Shown here: positions 44,966 through 52,887 of the stretch, piece by piece | Layout: the number at the start of each line of letters is the position of its first letter | How positions within the stretch are numbered: the stretch's first letter is position 1 | NCBI GenBank assembly: GCA_030524455.1 | Contig: JAUNGT010000007.1 | Location: forward strand, 26,163-90,162 | DNA length: 64,000 nt | Direction of reading: 5' to 3' | Source: Eubacteriales bacterium | Lineage (GTDB): Bacteria > Bacillota > Clostridia > Lachnospirales > Lachnospiraceae | The notes under the pieces: model-generated | Seen by the model: only the letters and a program-made list of their open reading frames with translations | What the model was told of the DNA's origin: nothing | Databases searched by the model: none | Translations under genes and position numbers: made by a program

Positions 44966-46906
44966 TCAGGATATGGCGGAGGAGCTGAGGATCTGTTCCG
45001 CCGCCTTTTCCACCCCGACAGAGGAGTCGATCGTCAATTCATAGTTCCCGGCAGCGCCCCAGCGTTTCCCGGAAATGTGCCTGTAATAGGAAGCCCGGGC
45101 TTTATCGGAACGGCGAACATTGCGCCTTGCCTCGCGCAGCGTATCGCCGTAAACCTCCATGACCCTTCCGATACGGTATTTTATCGGTGCGTGGACGAAC
45201 ACACGAACAACGTTTGGGTAATCCTTCAGGACATAATCGGCGGCGCGGCCCACGATGACGCAGGAACCGTTGTCGGCAATCTTCCGGATGATATGATCCT
45301 GCGCTTTGATGGCATGCCGGATTACCTGGGAGCTCAGATAGAGGTCGCGCAGGGCGTCGGGTGCATTTTTGTGGATATCGGAGATGAATTCCCGGTCCAG
45401 CCCGCTTTCGTGAGCGGCAAGCGCAACCATTTCTTTATAATAGAAGGGAATCCCCAGCTTCTGTGCAACCAGCTTTCCGATCTGTTTGCCGGACGATCCG
45501 TGTTCGCGGGCAATCGTGATAATCACACCGGGCTTTGAGGGCTTTAAGGCAATCGTGTCGCCATCGTCCGCCTGCACCGGTTTTGCCTTGCTGACATAAT
45601 CCTTTGCGAGGAACTGGCGGTAGAAGACAGCGCCTACGATGCTGGTCAGCAGCTCCGTCACAGGAAAGGTCAGCCAAAACCAGTGCAGTCCGAACCGTGA
45701 GAAAAGGTAGCCGAGAGGGACAAACAGGACCACCGTCCGGATTACGGTCAGGGCAGAGCTTTTCAGGCTGGAGCCCACCGCCTGGAAAAAGACAGGAAAG
45801 ATCAGGGAGGTGACCATCGGCAAAAAGCTGATTCCGACAAACCGGAAACCGATCCGGCCGATTTCTATTACCTGCGAGTCTTTCGTAAACACCTGCAGCA
45901 TCTGTGTCGGGATGGAGAGAAAGCAAAGCATTCCGACGGACATCAGCGCAAGCCCGAACAGGACGGCGGTGGACAGCGTTTGTCTGCAGCGGTCAATATT
46001 CCTGGCGGCATAGTTGTAGCTGATGATGGGGACGATGCAGGTCTGCATTGCGCCCAGCGGGATAAAAAAGAACGTCTGCCATTTATAATAAAGGCCGAGG
46101 GCGGTGACTGCCTGATCGCTGAAGGCGGCCAGGATCAGATTCAGTCCCAATATGTAAAAGGTGTACGCCGATTGCATCAATATATTTGGCGTGCCGAGGC
46201 GGAAGATTTCTGCGATGTGATGCGGATAAACCTCTGCTCCGGGGGATTTGCGGAAGCCTTTTTTCATGACGATCAACGCCGCCGCGATCTGCCCGGCGAC
46301 GGTCGCAACAGCGGCGCCGGCAATGCCCATTTCCGGCAGTCCAAACAGACCGAAGATCAGAAGCGGATCCAGAATAATGTTTGTAACCGCGCCGATGATC
46401 TGGGCAAACATCGGCGTTTTCATATCGCCGTTCGACTGCAGCACCTTTGTCCAGACGCTTTCCAGAAACAGGCCGAAGCTGAACACGCAGACAATTCTGC
46501 CATACACGGTAACATCCCGGATCACGGCCTCGGAACCCGTGGACATCCTCGCGTAAAAGGGCATAATCAAAAAGCAGATCCCTGCAAACAAAACCCAGAG
46601 CACGAGAATCAGCGGCGTGCCGACACCCGCGTATTCGTCCGCCTTTCGACGGTTTCCTGTGCCGAGCCTTGCCGCCATAACCGTATTGATCCCCACTCCC
46701 GTTCCGACGGCGAACGCAATCATCAAAAGCTGGATCGGATAAATGATAGACAGAGCCGTAAGGCCGGAATCCGAGTATCTGCCCACAAAAAGGCTGTCCA
46801 CTATATTATAGAGCGCCTGAATAAGCTGAGCCAGCATAACTGCCGGCGCAAGCCGGAACAGGATTTTGCTTATTTTTTCTGTCCGGAATAAATCTGTTTG
46901 TTCCAT
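44966..46906 (-). CDS. MATE transporter fused to cytidylate-kinase-like domain
   Basis: A 646-residue fusion. Residues 1 to about 450 form a MATE-family exporter with about 12 membrane helices (FRLAPAVMLAQLIQALYNIVDSLFVGRY at the start). After a short polar linker (about 450-462), residues about 463-640 match the cytidylate-kinase-like P-loop family (VIITIAREHGSSGKQIGKLVAQKLGIPFYYKEM; GSCVIVGRAADYVL). The frame is open throughout, so the fusion is not an assembly joining of two frames. It lies 6 bases after the MarR gene and is probably repressed by it. The cytoplasmic domain may sense nucleotides or phosphorylate something; its substrate is unknown. Confidence 0.9.
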   Translation of the reverse strand: MEQTDLFRTEKISKILFRLAPAVMLAQLIQALYNIVDSLFVGRYSDSGLTALSIIYPIQLLMIAFAVGTGVGINTVMAARLGTGNRRKADEYAGVGTPLILVLWVLFAGICFLIMPFYARMSTGSEAVIRDVTVYGRIVCVFSFGLFLESVWTKVLQSNGDMKTPMFAQIIGAVTNIILDPLLIFGLFGLPEMGIAGAAVATVAGQIAAALIVMKKGFRKSPGAEVYPHHIAEIFRLGTPNILMQSAYTFYILGLNLILAAFSDQAVTALGLYYKWQTFFFIPLGAMQTCIVPIISYNYAARNIDRCRQTLSTAVLFGLALMSVGMLCFLSIPTQMLQVFTKDSQVIEIGRIGFRFVGISFLPMVTSLIFPVFFQAVGSSLKSSALTVIRTVVLFVPLGYLFSRFGLHWFWLTFPVTELLTSIVGAVFYRQFLAKDYVSKAKPVQADDGDTIALKPSKPGVIITIAREHGSSGKQIGKLVAQKLGIPFYYKEMVALAAHESGLDREFISDIHKNAPDALRDLYLSSQVIRHAIKAQDHIIRKIADNGSCVIVGRAADYVLKDYPNVVRVFVHAPIKYRIGRVMEVYGDTLREARRNVRRSDKARASYYRHISGKRWGAAGNYELTIDSSVGVEKAAEQILSSSAIS

Positions 46907-46912
46907 TGCGGT

Positions 46913-47356
46913 TTATCCTTCCTTTTCCAGTGATATAAGGAGAGCCTCGTCAAACTCGAGAAGAAGGCCGGTCAGCGTCCGCAGCCTTTCCCTTCCCAGG
47001 GTTTCCAATGCCCGGTTTTCAATCTCATCAAGCGACTTCAGAAAATCCGCCGCGTAAGCCTCGCCCTTGCCGGAAAGGATAAAAGCCTTTTCGCGGCCTT
47101 TGCTGTGCGCTTTGTCATACGCAAGAATCTCGTTTTTCCGCATTGCCGAAATCACATTGTGGATTGTCTGCTTCGGCAGGATATAGCTGTCGCAAACCTG
47201 CTTTTGCGTGCAGTAGCCATACTCCCGGATGGTGTAAAGCACAAGCATTTCGTGATAGCTGATCCCGTGCCTGCCTGCCCAGGCGGAATAGACGCCTCTG
47301 CATTTGATAATGCCCTGGTTGATCCTGTTTATCAGGCTCAGTGATTCTTTATCCAT
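46913..47356 (-). CDS. MarR-family transcriptional regulator
   Basis: A 147-residue winged-helix protein. The recognition part reads YCTQKQVCDSYILPKQTIHNVISAMRKNEIL, and the wing contains HSKGREKAFILSGKG. It heads the operon with the MATE fusion. A perfect 7-base inverted repeat covers the predicted transcription start, so it probably represses itself and the transporter until a ligand, perhaps a toxic compound, binds. Confidence 0.9.
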   Translation of the reverse strand: MDKESLSLINRINQGIIKCRGVYSAWAGRHGISYHEMLVLYTIREYGYCTQKQVCDSYILPKQTIHNVISAMRKNEILAYDKAHSKGREKAFILSGKGEAYAADFLKSLDEIENRALETLGRERLRTLTGLLLEFDEALLISLEKEG

Positions 47357-47371
47357 ATTACTTTCTGCCTT

Positions 47372-47423
47372 TCAGTCCTAAATGGGACTGAGATAGTATA
47401 TAAAATAACCGATGATTTGTCAA
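47372..47423 (-). promoter_or_regulatory. Promoter and operator of the marR-MATE operon
   Basis: On the minus strand TTGACA (47423-47418), a 17-base spacer and TATACT (47400-47395). Right after it TCAGTCC and GGACTGA (47372-47378, 47385-47391) form an inverted repeat with a 6-base gap at the expected start site, a likely MarR operator. Confidence 0.8.
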
Positions 47424-47455
47424 TGGAAATATAACAGACTGTAAAGAAAAAATAC

Positions 47456-47484
47456 TTGACACCCGTCCGGTTTTCGTGTATGAT
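47456..47484 (+). promoter_or_regulatory. Promoter of ylxM-ffh
   Basis: TTGACA at 47456-47461, a 17-base spacer, and TATGAT at 47479-47484. Confidence 0.82.
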
Positions 47485-47504
47485 AGCCCGAGTGAGGTTC
47501 CGAT

Positions 47505-47819
47505 ATGGAAAAAATCGTAGAACAGGGTCTTTTGTACGACTTTTACGGAGAACTGCTGACGGAGCATCAAAAGCGCGTTTACGAGGACGTGGTGTTAAAC
47601 GACATGTCTTTAAGCGAGATCGCGCAGGAGCAGGGAATCAGCAGGCAGGGCGTGCACGACCTGATCCGGCGCTGCGACAAGGCGCTGCAGAGCTATGAGA
47701 GCCGGCTGCACCTTGTGGAACGCTTTAAAGAGGTCAAGCGGACTGTGGAGCAGATCGAGCAGGTCAGCACCGAGGAGCCGGTCAGGCAGCTGGCGGCAAA
47801 GATTCTGGAACAGCTTTGA
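47505..47819 (+). CDS. ylxM: YlxM-family DNA-binding-like protein
   Basis: A 104-residue protein of the UPF0122/YlxM family, found before ffh in Firmicutes and linked to the SRP pathway. The sigma-region-4-like helix-turn-helix is LTEHQKRVYEDVVLNDMSLSEIAQEQGISRQGVHDLIRR. It ends 15 bases before ffh in the same operon. The start has GAGG at a moderate distance. The exact role is not established. Confidence 0.92.
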   Translation: MEKIVEQGLLYDFYGELLTEHQKRVYEDVVLNDMSLSEIAQEQGISRQGVHDLIRRCDKALQSYESRLHLVERFKEVKRTVEQIEQVSTEEPVRQLAAKILEQL

Positions 47820-47834
47820 GACAAGAGGGATGCA

Positions 47835-49187
47835 ATGGCATTTGAGAGCTTAACGGATAAACTGCAGAATGTGTTCAAAAACCTGCGCAGCAAGGGCAGG
47901 CTGACCGAGGCGGACGTCAAAACGGCGCTCCGGGAGGTCAAGATGGCCCTTCTGGAGGCGGACGTCAACTTCAAGGTCGTCAAGCAGTTTGTGAAGTCCG
48001 TGGAGGAGCGGGCCATCGGTCAGGACGTGATGAACGGCTTAAATCCGGGCCAGATGGTGATCAAGATCGTCAACGAGGAGATGACGGCCCTGATGGGCTC
48101 CGAGACGACGGAGATCGCGCTGCAGCCCGGCAAGGCCATGACGGTCCTGATGATGTGCGGCCTGCAGGGCGCCGGCAAGACGACCACCACGGTAAAGCTT
48201 GCGGGCAAGTTTAAGCAGAAGGGCAAGAAGCCGCTGCTGGTTGCCTGCGACGTGTACCGCCCGGCGGCGGTGGAACAGCTGCAGATCAACGGGGAAAAGC
48301 AGCAGGTCGAGGTATTTTCCATGGGGACCAGCCACAGGCCGGTGGACATTGCCAGGGCGGCGATCGAGCACGCGGCCAAAAACGGCAACAACCTGGTGAT
48401 CCTGGATACGGCGGGCCGTTTGCATATCGATGAGGATATGATGCGGGAGCTGCAGGAGATCAAGGCCGCAGTCACCGTGCACCAGACGCTTTTGGTGGTG
48501 GACGCCATGACCGGTCAGGATGCGGTCAATGTGGCGAAGGAGTTTGACGAGAAGGTGGGCATCGACGGGGTGATCCTGTCCAAGATGGACGGCGACACCA
48601 GGGGCGGCGCGGCTCTTTCCGTCAAGGCAGTCACCGGCAAGCCGATTTTGTATGTGGGTATGGGAGAGAAGCTCTCCGATCTGGAGCAGTTTTACCCGGA
48701 CCGCATGGCCGGCAGGATTCTGGGGATGGGCGACGTGCTCTCCCTGATCGATAAGGTGCAGGCCAACCTGGATATCGACGCGGACAGGGAAAAAGAGATG
48801 GCATCCCGCATGAAGAAGGGCAAGTTCGATTTTGAGGACTACCTGGAAAGCATGAAGCAGATGAAAAAGATGGGAGGCCTGTCCGGTATTTTGAATATGC
48901 TGCCCGGCATGGGCACAAAGATGGGCGACCTGGAATCCATGGTGGATGAAAAGCAGCTGGCCCGCATGGAGGCGGTGGTGCTGAGCATGACCCCCCAGGA
49001 GCGGCGCAATCCCAAGCTTTTAAATCCCAGCCGCAAGCACCGCATTGCAAGGGGCGCGGGGGTGGATATCAGCGTTGTCAACCGCTTCATCAAGCAGTTC
49101 GAGCAGAGCCAGAAGATGATGAAGCAGCTCCCCGGTATGATGGGAGGCATAGGCGGAAGAAAAGGAAAGTTCAGGCTTCCTTTCTGA
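47835..49187 (+). CDS. ffh: Signal recognition particle protein Ffh
   Basis: A 450-residue SRP54 GTPase. The P-loop is GLQGAGKTTTTVKLAG, G3 is DTAGRLHIDEDMM, and G4 is SKMDGDTRGG. The C-terminal M domain is rich in methionine (about 320-440) with the RNA-binding NPSRKHRIARGAGVD. It binds signal sequences at the ribosome and hands them to FtsY. It follows ylxM and precedes rpsP, the normal Firmicutes order. Confidence 0.97.
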   Translation: MAFESLTDKLQNVFKNLRSKGRLTEADVKTALREVKMALLEADVNFKVVKQFVKSVEERAIGQDVMNGLNPGQMVIKIVNEEMTALMGSETTEIALQPGKAMTVLMMCGLQGAGKTTTTVKLAGKFKQKGKKPLLVACDVYRPAAVEQLQINGEKQQVEVFSMGTSHRPVDIARAAIEHAAKNGNNLVILDTAGRLHIDEDMMRELQEIKAAVTVHQTLLVVDAMTGQDAVNVAKEFDEKVGIDGVILSKMDGDTRGGAALSVKAVTGKPILYVGMGEKLSDLEQFYPDRMAGRILGMGDVLSLIDKVQANLDIDADREKEMASRMKKGKFDFEDYLESMKQMKKMGGLSGILNMLPGMGTKMGDLESMVDEKQLARMEAVVLSMTPQERRNPKLLNPSRKHRIARGAGVDISVVNRFIKQFEQSQKMMKQLPGMMGGIGGRKGKFRLPF

Positions 49188-49243
49188 TAAATTGCGCGCA
49201 ATGCGCAGAGAAAATTTATTTATTCATTTGGAGGTAGAGAAAA

Positions 49244-49489
49244 ATGGCAGTAAAGATCAGATTAAGAAGAATGGGATACAAGAAGAACCCGATTTACAGA
49301 ATTATCGTTGCGGATTCCAGATCCCCCAGAGACGGACGCTTCATCGAGGAGATCGGCACCTATGATCCCAACACCGATCCCAGCACCTACAAGGTGAACG
49401 AGGAGCTGGCAAAGAAGTGGCTCAACAACGGCGCACAGCCCACCGAAATCGTTGGCAAGATCTTCAAGGCGGCGGGAATCGAGAAATAA
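49244..49489 (+). CDS. rpsP: 30S ribosomal protein S16
   Basis: An 81-residue small-subunit protein. [42 protein letters not shown] is the canonical N-terminus. GGAGG lies nine bases before the ATG. It is part of the ffh-rpsP-khpA-rimM-trmD-rplS string. Confidence 0.98.
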   Translation: MAVKIRLRRMGYKKNPIYRIIVADSRSPRDGRFIEEIGTYDPNTDPSTYKVNEELAKKWLNNGAQPTEIVGKIFKAAGIEK

Positions 49490-49531
49490 GACTGCCTGCC
49501 GGCTCACAGATGCAGGCTTTGGAGGTGGATT

Positions 49532-49759
49532 ATGAAAGAACTTGTGGAAGTGATCGCAAAAGCGCTTGTGGATCATCCGGATGAAGTCGCCGTCACGGAA
49601 AAGGAAAGCGGGAAAAGCCTGACGGTCGAGCTTCATGTTGCACCCTCCGATATGGGCAAGGTCATCGGCAAGCAGGGCCGTATTGCAAAGGCAATCCGCA
49701 CTGTGGTAAAGGCTGCGGCTATGGAAGACAATCAGAAAGTGGATGTGGAAATCAACTGA
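49532..49759 (+). CDS. khpA: KH-domain RNA-binding protein KhpA
   Basis: A 75-residue single KH-domain protein (YlqC family). GKVIGKQGRIAKAIRTVVKAAA holds the GxxG loop that contacts RNA. In other Firmicutes it works with KhpB in RNA binding and cell division. GGAGG lies 8 bases before the ATG. A strong hairpin follows the stop. Confidence 0.94.
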   Translation: MKELVEVIAKALVDHPDEVAVTEKESGKSLTVELHVAPSDMGKVIGKQGRIAKAIRTVVKAAAMEDNQKVDVEIN

Positions 49760-49760
49760 A

Positions 49761-49797
49761 AAGGGAGCGCTTGCATGTTTTGTGCAGGCGCTCCCTT
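49761..49797 (+). other. Strong hairpin between khpA and rimM
   Basis: AAGGGAGCGCTTGCA pairs with TGCAGGCGCTCCCTT (one G-T pair), 7-base loop. No T tract follows, so it looks like an RNA-stabilising or processing hairpin within the operon rather than a full terminator. RimM begins 25 bases later. Confidence 0.65.
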
Positions 49798-49821
49798 GTC
49801 ACCTGATACGGAGGAAAAGGT

Positions 49822-50331
49822 ATGGAAGAGAGGCTGCAGGTGGGCGTTATCGCCTCCACTCACGGCGTGCACGGTGAGGTGAAGGTGTTTCCCACCACGG
49901 ATGATGTGCGGCGGTTTAAAAAGCTGAAGGAGGTTATCCTGGACACCGGAAGGGAGGACCGTATCCTGCGGATCGAGGGCGTAAAATTTTTCAAGCAGTT
50001 TGTGATCCTCAAATTCGAGGGGATCGACACGCCGGAGGAGGCGGAAAAATACCGCAAAAAGAGCCTCTATGTGACGCGGGAGAACGCGGTGCGGTTAAAT
50101 AAGGACGAGTATTTTATCGCGGATCTGATCGGACTTTCCGTGCGGGATGAGCAGGGACAGCCCCTGGGCGAGCTGGAGGATGTGATCGGGACGGGAGCCA
50201 ATGACGTCTACCAGATCCGCCTGCAGGACGGAAGACAGCTCCTTTTGCCGGCGATCCGCCAGTGCGTGCTGGAGGTGAACCTGGAGGAGGGCTTTCTGCG
50301 GGTGCATGTGCTGGACGGCCTGCTGGATTGA
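49822..50331 (+). CDS. rimM: 16S rRNA processing protein RimM
   Basis: A 169-residue ribosome maturation factor for the 30S head, acting with S19. The N-terminal LQVGVIASTHGVHGEVKVFPTTDD is the RimM barrel, and the PRC-barrel half reads YFIADLIGLSVRDEQGQPLGELEDVIGTGANDVYQI. The length is normal. GGAGG precedes the ATG. trmD follows after 27 bases. Confidence 0.95.
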   Translation: MEERLQVGVIASTHGVHGEVKVFPTTDDVRRFKKLKEVILDTGREDRILRIEGVKFFKQFVILKFEGIDTPEEAEKYRKKSLYVTRENAVRLNKDEYFIADLIGLSVRDEQGQPLGELEDVIGTGANDVYQIRLQDGRQLLLPAIRQCVLEVNLEEGFLRVHVLDGLLD

Positions 50332-50358
50332 CGGATGCCGGGCGGAAGGAGAAGGACG

Positions 50359-51753
50359 ATGCGGTTTCACATTTTGACATTGTTCCCGGAGATGGTATTA
50401 AACGGCCTGCAGACAAGCATCCTGGGGCGGGCCTGCGGGAAAGGGCTGATTGAGTTAAACGCGGTGAATATCCGGGACTTTACGCAGGATCGGCACAACA
50501 AGGTGGACGATTACCCCTACGGCGGCGGGGCCGGGATGCTGATGCAGGCCCAGCCGGTCTACGACGCCTGGAAATCTGTGGCGGGGAAGCAAAAAAAGCC
50601 CGTCCGGGTGCTGTATATGAGCCCCCAGGGCAGGCCCTTTTCCCAGGAGCTGGCAAAACAGCTTGCGCAGGAGGAGGAGCTGATTTTCCTGTGCGGCCAC
50701 TATGAGGGGATCGACGAGCGGGTGATTGACAGGATCGTGACGGATCAGGTATCCCTGGGCGACTATGTGCTCACCGGAGGGGAGCTTCCCGCTATGGTGA
50801 TGATTGACGCCATCTCGCGGATGGTGCCCGGCGTGCTCAAAAACGAGGACTCCGGCGTGACGGAATCCTTCCATGAAAACCTTCTGGAGTATCCCCAGTA
50901 CACCAGGCCGGAGGTGTGGGAGGGACAGGCGGTGCCCCAGGTCCTTCTCTCCGGCGATCACGCCAGGGTGGAAAAATGGCGCAGGCAGCAGGCGCAGGAG
51001 CGCACCGCCCGGCTGCGTCCGGATCTGTATGAACGCTATGACCTGCCGGGGCGGGCCCTTCTGTATCTGCAGCGGGATAAGCTGCTGCATATGGACATGC
51101 TCGAGGATATCCGACGGGGACAGGCGCAGGTGCTCTGCGTGCGCCAGGACGGCGTACTCTTGCGTGACCGGATCAGCGGCGTGTACATGATCACCGCGAA
51201 AAACCGGGACGCGGGAGAGCGGCTTTTGTCGCTGACAGAGCCTGAGGGAGCGGCCTACACCTGTCATCAGTATTTTCTGGTGGAGAGCATCCGGGCGCGG
51301 TTTGGCAAGGACAACGTGGGCGAGTGCTTCCAGGCGGTGTATCCCCGGAAAACACCGTCGGAAGCGCTCCTTTCCCAGGCGGGACGTGTGCAGATCGGGC
51401 GTCTGGACGAAAGCTACACCGATGTGGTCAGCAGGCATTACCGGCTGCTGCACGACAGAACCTACCTCCAAAGAAGGCTGGCCTGCGGCGTGATGCTGGG
51501 CGCCTTTCTGGACGGAGAGCTGGCCGGCTTTGCTGGAGTCCATGAGGAGGGCGGCATGGGGATGCTGGAGGTCTTTGAAAAATTCCGGGGACAGGGAATC
51601 GGAAGCGCCCTGGAGGCCGCGCTGATCGGGGAGGAGCTGGAGAGAAGGCATACGCCCTATTGCCAGATTTTTTCGGACAACGAAATCTCCCTGGCCCTGC
51701 AGAAAAAGCTGGGACTGCGCATCGCAGACCGGAAAATCTACTGGATTTCCTGA
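50359..51753 (+). CDS. trmD: TrmD tRNA (guanine-N1)-methyltransferase fused to GNAT-like domain
   Basis: A 464-residue protein, about 220 longer than typical TrmD (about 240). Residues 1-230 are a complete TrmD that methylates G37 of tRNA, with the trefoil-knot SAM site at GHYEGIDERV and DYVLTGGELPAMVMIDAISRMVPGVL. Residues about 231-464 form an extra region whose end is an acetyltransferase fold (GVMLGAFLDGELAGFAGVHEEGG, then EKFRGQGIGSALEAAL as the acetyl-CoA loop). It is one open frame. GGAAGGAGAAGGAC precedes the ATG. The acetyl acceptor is unknown. Confidence 0.93.
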   Translation: MRFHILTLFPEMVLNGLQTSILGRACGKGLIELNAVNIRDFTQDRHNKVDDYPYGGGAGMLMQAQPVYDAWKSVAGKQKKPVRVLYMSPQGRPFSQELAKQLAQEEELIFLCGHYEGIDERVIDRIVTDQVSLGDYVLTGGELPAMVMIDAISRMVPGVLKNEDSGVTESFHENLLEYPQYTRPEVWEGQAVPQVLLSGDHARVEKWRRQQAQERTARLRPDLYERYDLPGRALLYLQRDKLLHMDMLEDIRRGQAQVLCVRQDGVLLRDRISGVYMITAKNRDAGERLLSLTEPEGAAYTCHQYFLVESIRARFGKDNVGECFQAVYPRKTPSEALLSQAGRVQIGRLDESYTDVVSRHYRLLHDRTYLQRRLACGVMLGAFLDGELAGFAGVHEEGGMGMLEVFEKFRGQGIGSALEAALIGEELERRHTPYCQIFSDNEISLALQKKLGLRIADRKIYWIS

Positions 51754-51761
51754 AAAAAACC

Positions 51762-51790
51762 TTGCCAGGAACAAAACGGTATGATATAGT
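51762..51790 (+). promoter_or_regulatory. Promoter of rplS
   Basis: TTGCCA at 51762-51767, a 17-base spacer, and TATAGT at 51785-51790. rplS thus has its own start in addition to readthrough from trmD. Confidence 0.78.
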
Positions 51791-51794
51791 ATGA

Positions 51795-51848
51795 ATGTTG
51801 CGAATATAGGAGATGGTCCTCTGTTACGGACAGACGTATTAAGAACAT
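51795..51848 (+). ncRNA. Possible L19 autoregulatory leader
   Basis: ATGTT (51795-51799) pairs with AACAT (51844-51848), enclosing GTCC/GGAC (51816-51819, 51828-51831). It lies between the rplS promoter and the RBS, where L19 leader motifs are known in Firmicutes. The match to the known motif was not tested. Confidence 0.4.
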
Positions 51849-51870
51849 CCAAAATCAGGAGGAAACAGCA

Positions 51871-52218
51871 ATGAACGAGATCATCAGAGAGGTTGAGGCT
51901 GCACAGTTAAAGGCTGAGGTGCCTGCATTTGAGACCGGCGATACCGTAAAGGTATACGGCAAGATCAAGGAGGGCAACCGCGAGAGAATTCAGGTTTTCG
52001 AGGGCGTTGTCTTAAAGAAGCAGGGCGGCAGCAACCGCGCTACCTTTACCGTGAGAAAGTCTTCCAACGGCGTAGGCGTGGAGAAGACCTGGCCCTTACA
52101 CTCCCCCAACGTTGAGAAGGTTGAGGTTGTCAGAAAGGGTAAAGTAAGAAGAGCGAAGCTGAACTACTTAAGAGACAGAGTCGGCAAGCGCGCAAAGGTC
52201 AAGGAAGTTGTGAAATAA
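51871..52218 (+). CDS. rplS: 50S ribosomal protein L19
   Basis: A 115-residue ribosomal protein at the 30S-50S interface. [46 protein letters not shown] and [34 protein letters not shown] are canonical. CAGGAGG precedes the ATG. Its own promoter and a terminator frame it. Confidence 0.98.
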   Translation: MNEIIREVEAAQLKAEVPAFETGDTVKVYGKIKEGNRERIQVFEGVVLKKQGGSNRATFTVRKSSNGVGVEKTWPLHSPNVEKVEVVRKGKVRRAKLNYLRDRVGKRAKVKEVVK

Positions 52219-52230
52219 GGATGCAAAACG

Positions 52231-52261
52231 AGGGGCTCCAGTTACGGCAGCCCCTTTTTCC
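52231..52261 (+). terminator. Terminator after rplS
   Basis: AGGGGCT and AGCCCC pair around an 11-base loop, followed by TTTTTCC and more T. Signal peptidase gene translation starts just beyond. Confidence 0.75.
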
Positions 52262-52280
52262 TTTTTTTGAGGAAATGAGA

Positions 52281-52865
52281 ATGAGACGACGGCAGAGAGG
52301 ACTGCAGTTTTACCGGAAGAAAAAGAAAATCAGCGCGTCGGCCGTGCGGGAGGCATTCAGTTGGATCGTGCTGCTTGCGCTGGCCGTTTTTTTGGCTTTC
52401 GTGCTGATCTGGTCGGTGGGCCTGCGCACCAGCGTGATCGGCGTTTCCATGGAGCCGGGGCTGACGAACGGACAGGGGATATTGGTCAACCGTCTGGTCT
52501 ACCGCTTTTTTTCGCCGAAGCAGGGGGATGTGATCGTCTTTTTGCCGCACGGCAATCAGAATGCCCAGTATTATGTGAAGCGCGTGGTGGCGGGGCCGGG
52601 ACAGACCGTGCAGATAAAGGACGGCGTATTGTATGTGGACGGCAAAGCCTACGGGGAGGAGACGCTGGATCTGATCGCCTCGGCGGGAATCGCGGAGAAT
52701 GAGATTACCCTGTCCAGGGACGAATATTTTGTGCTGGGGGATAACTGCAACAACAGCGAGGACAGCCGCTCCGCCAATATCGGGCCCGTGGCGAAAAATA
52801 CGATCGTGGGAAAGGCCTGGTTCCATTTCGGCAACGAAAGCGAGGGCTGGGGGCTGATTCATTAA
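52281..52865 (+). CDS. lepB: Signal peptidase I (first copy)
   Basis: A 194-residue membrane-bound type I signal peptidase. A basic N-terminus leads to one membrane helix (about 28-50, WIVLLALAVFLAFVLIWSV). Catalytic Ser is in GVSMEPGL and Lys in YYVKRVVAGPG; box E is LGDNCNNSEDSRS. The ATG at 52281, with GAGG 8 bases upstream, is preferred; 52275 is possible, and the frame is open up to 52221 inside the terminator. A second copy follows ylqF. Confidence 0.9.
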   Translation: MRRRQRGLQFYRKKKKISASAVREAFSWIVLLALAVFLAFVLIWSVGLRTSVIGVSMEPGLTNGQGILVNRLVYRFFSPKQGDVIVFLPHGNQNAQYYVKRVVAGPGQTVQIKDGVLYVDGKAYGEETLDLIASAGIAENEITLSRDEYFVLGDNCNNSEDSRSANIGPVAKNTIVGKAWFHFGNESEGWGLIH

Positions 52866-52887
52866 AAGTGTGAACGAGGAGAGAAGC

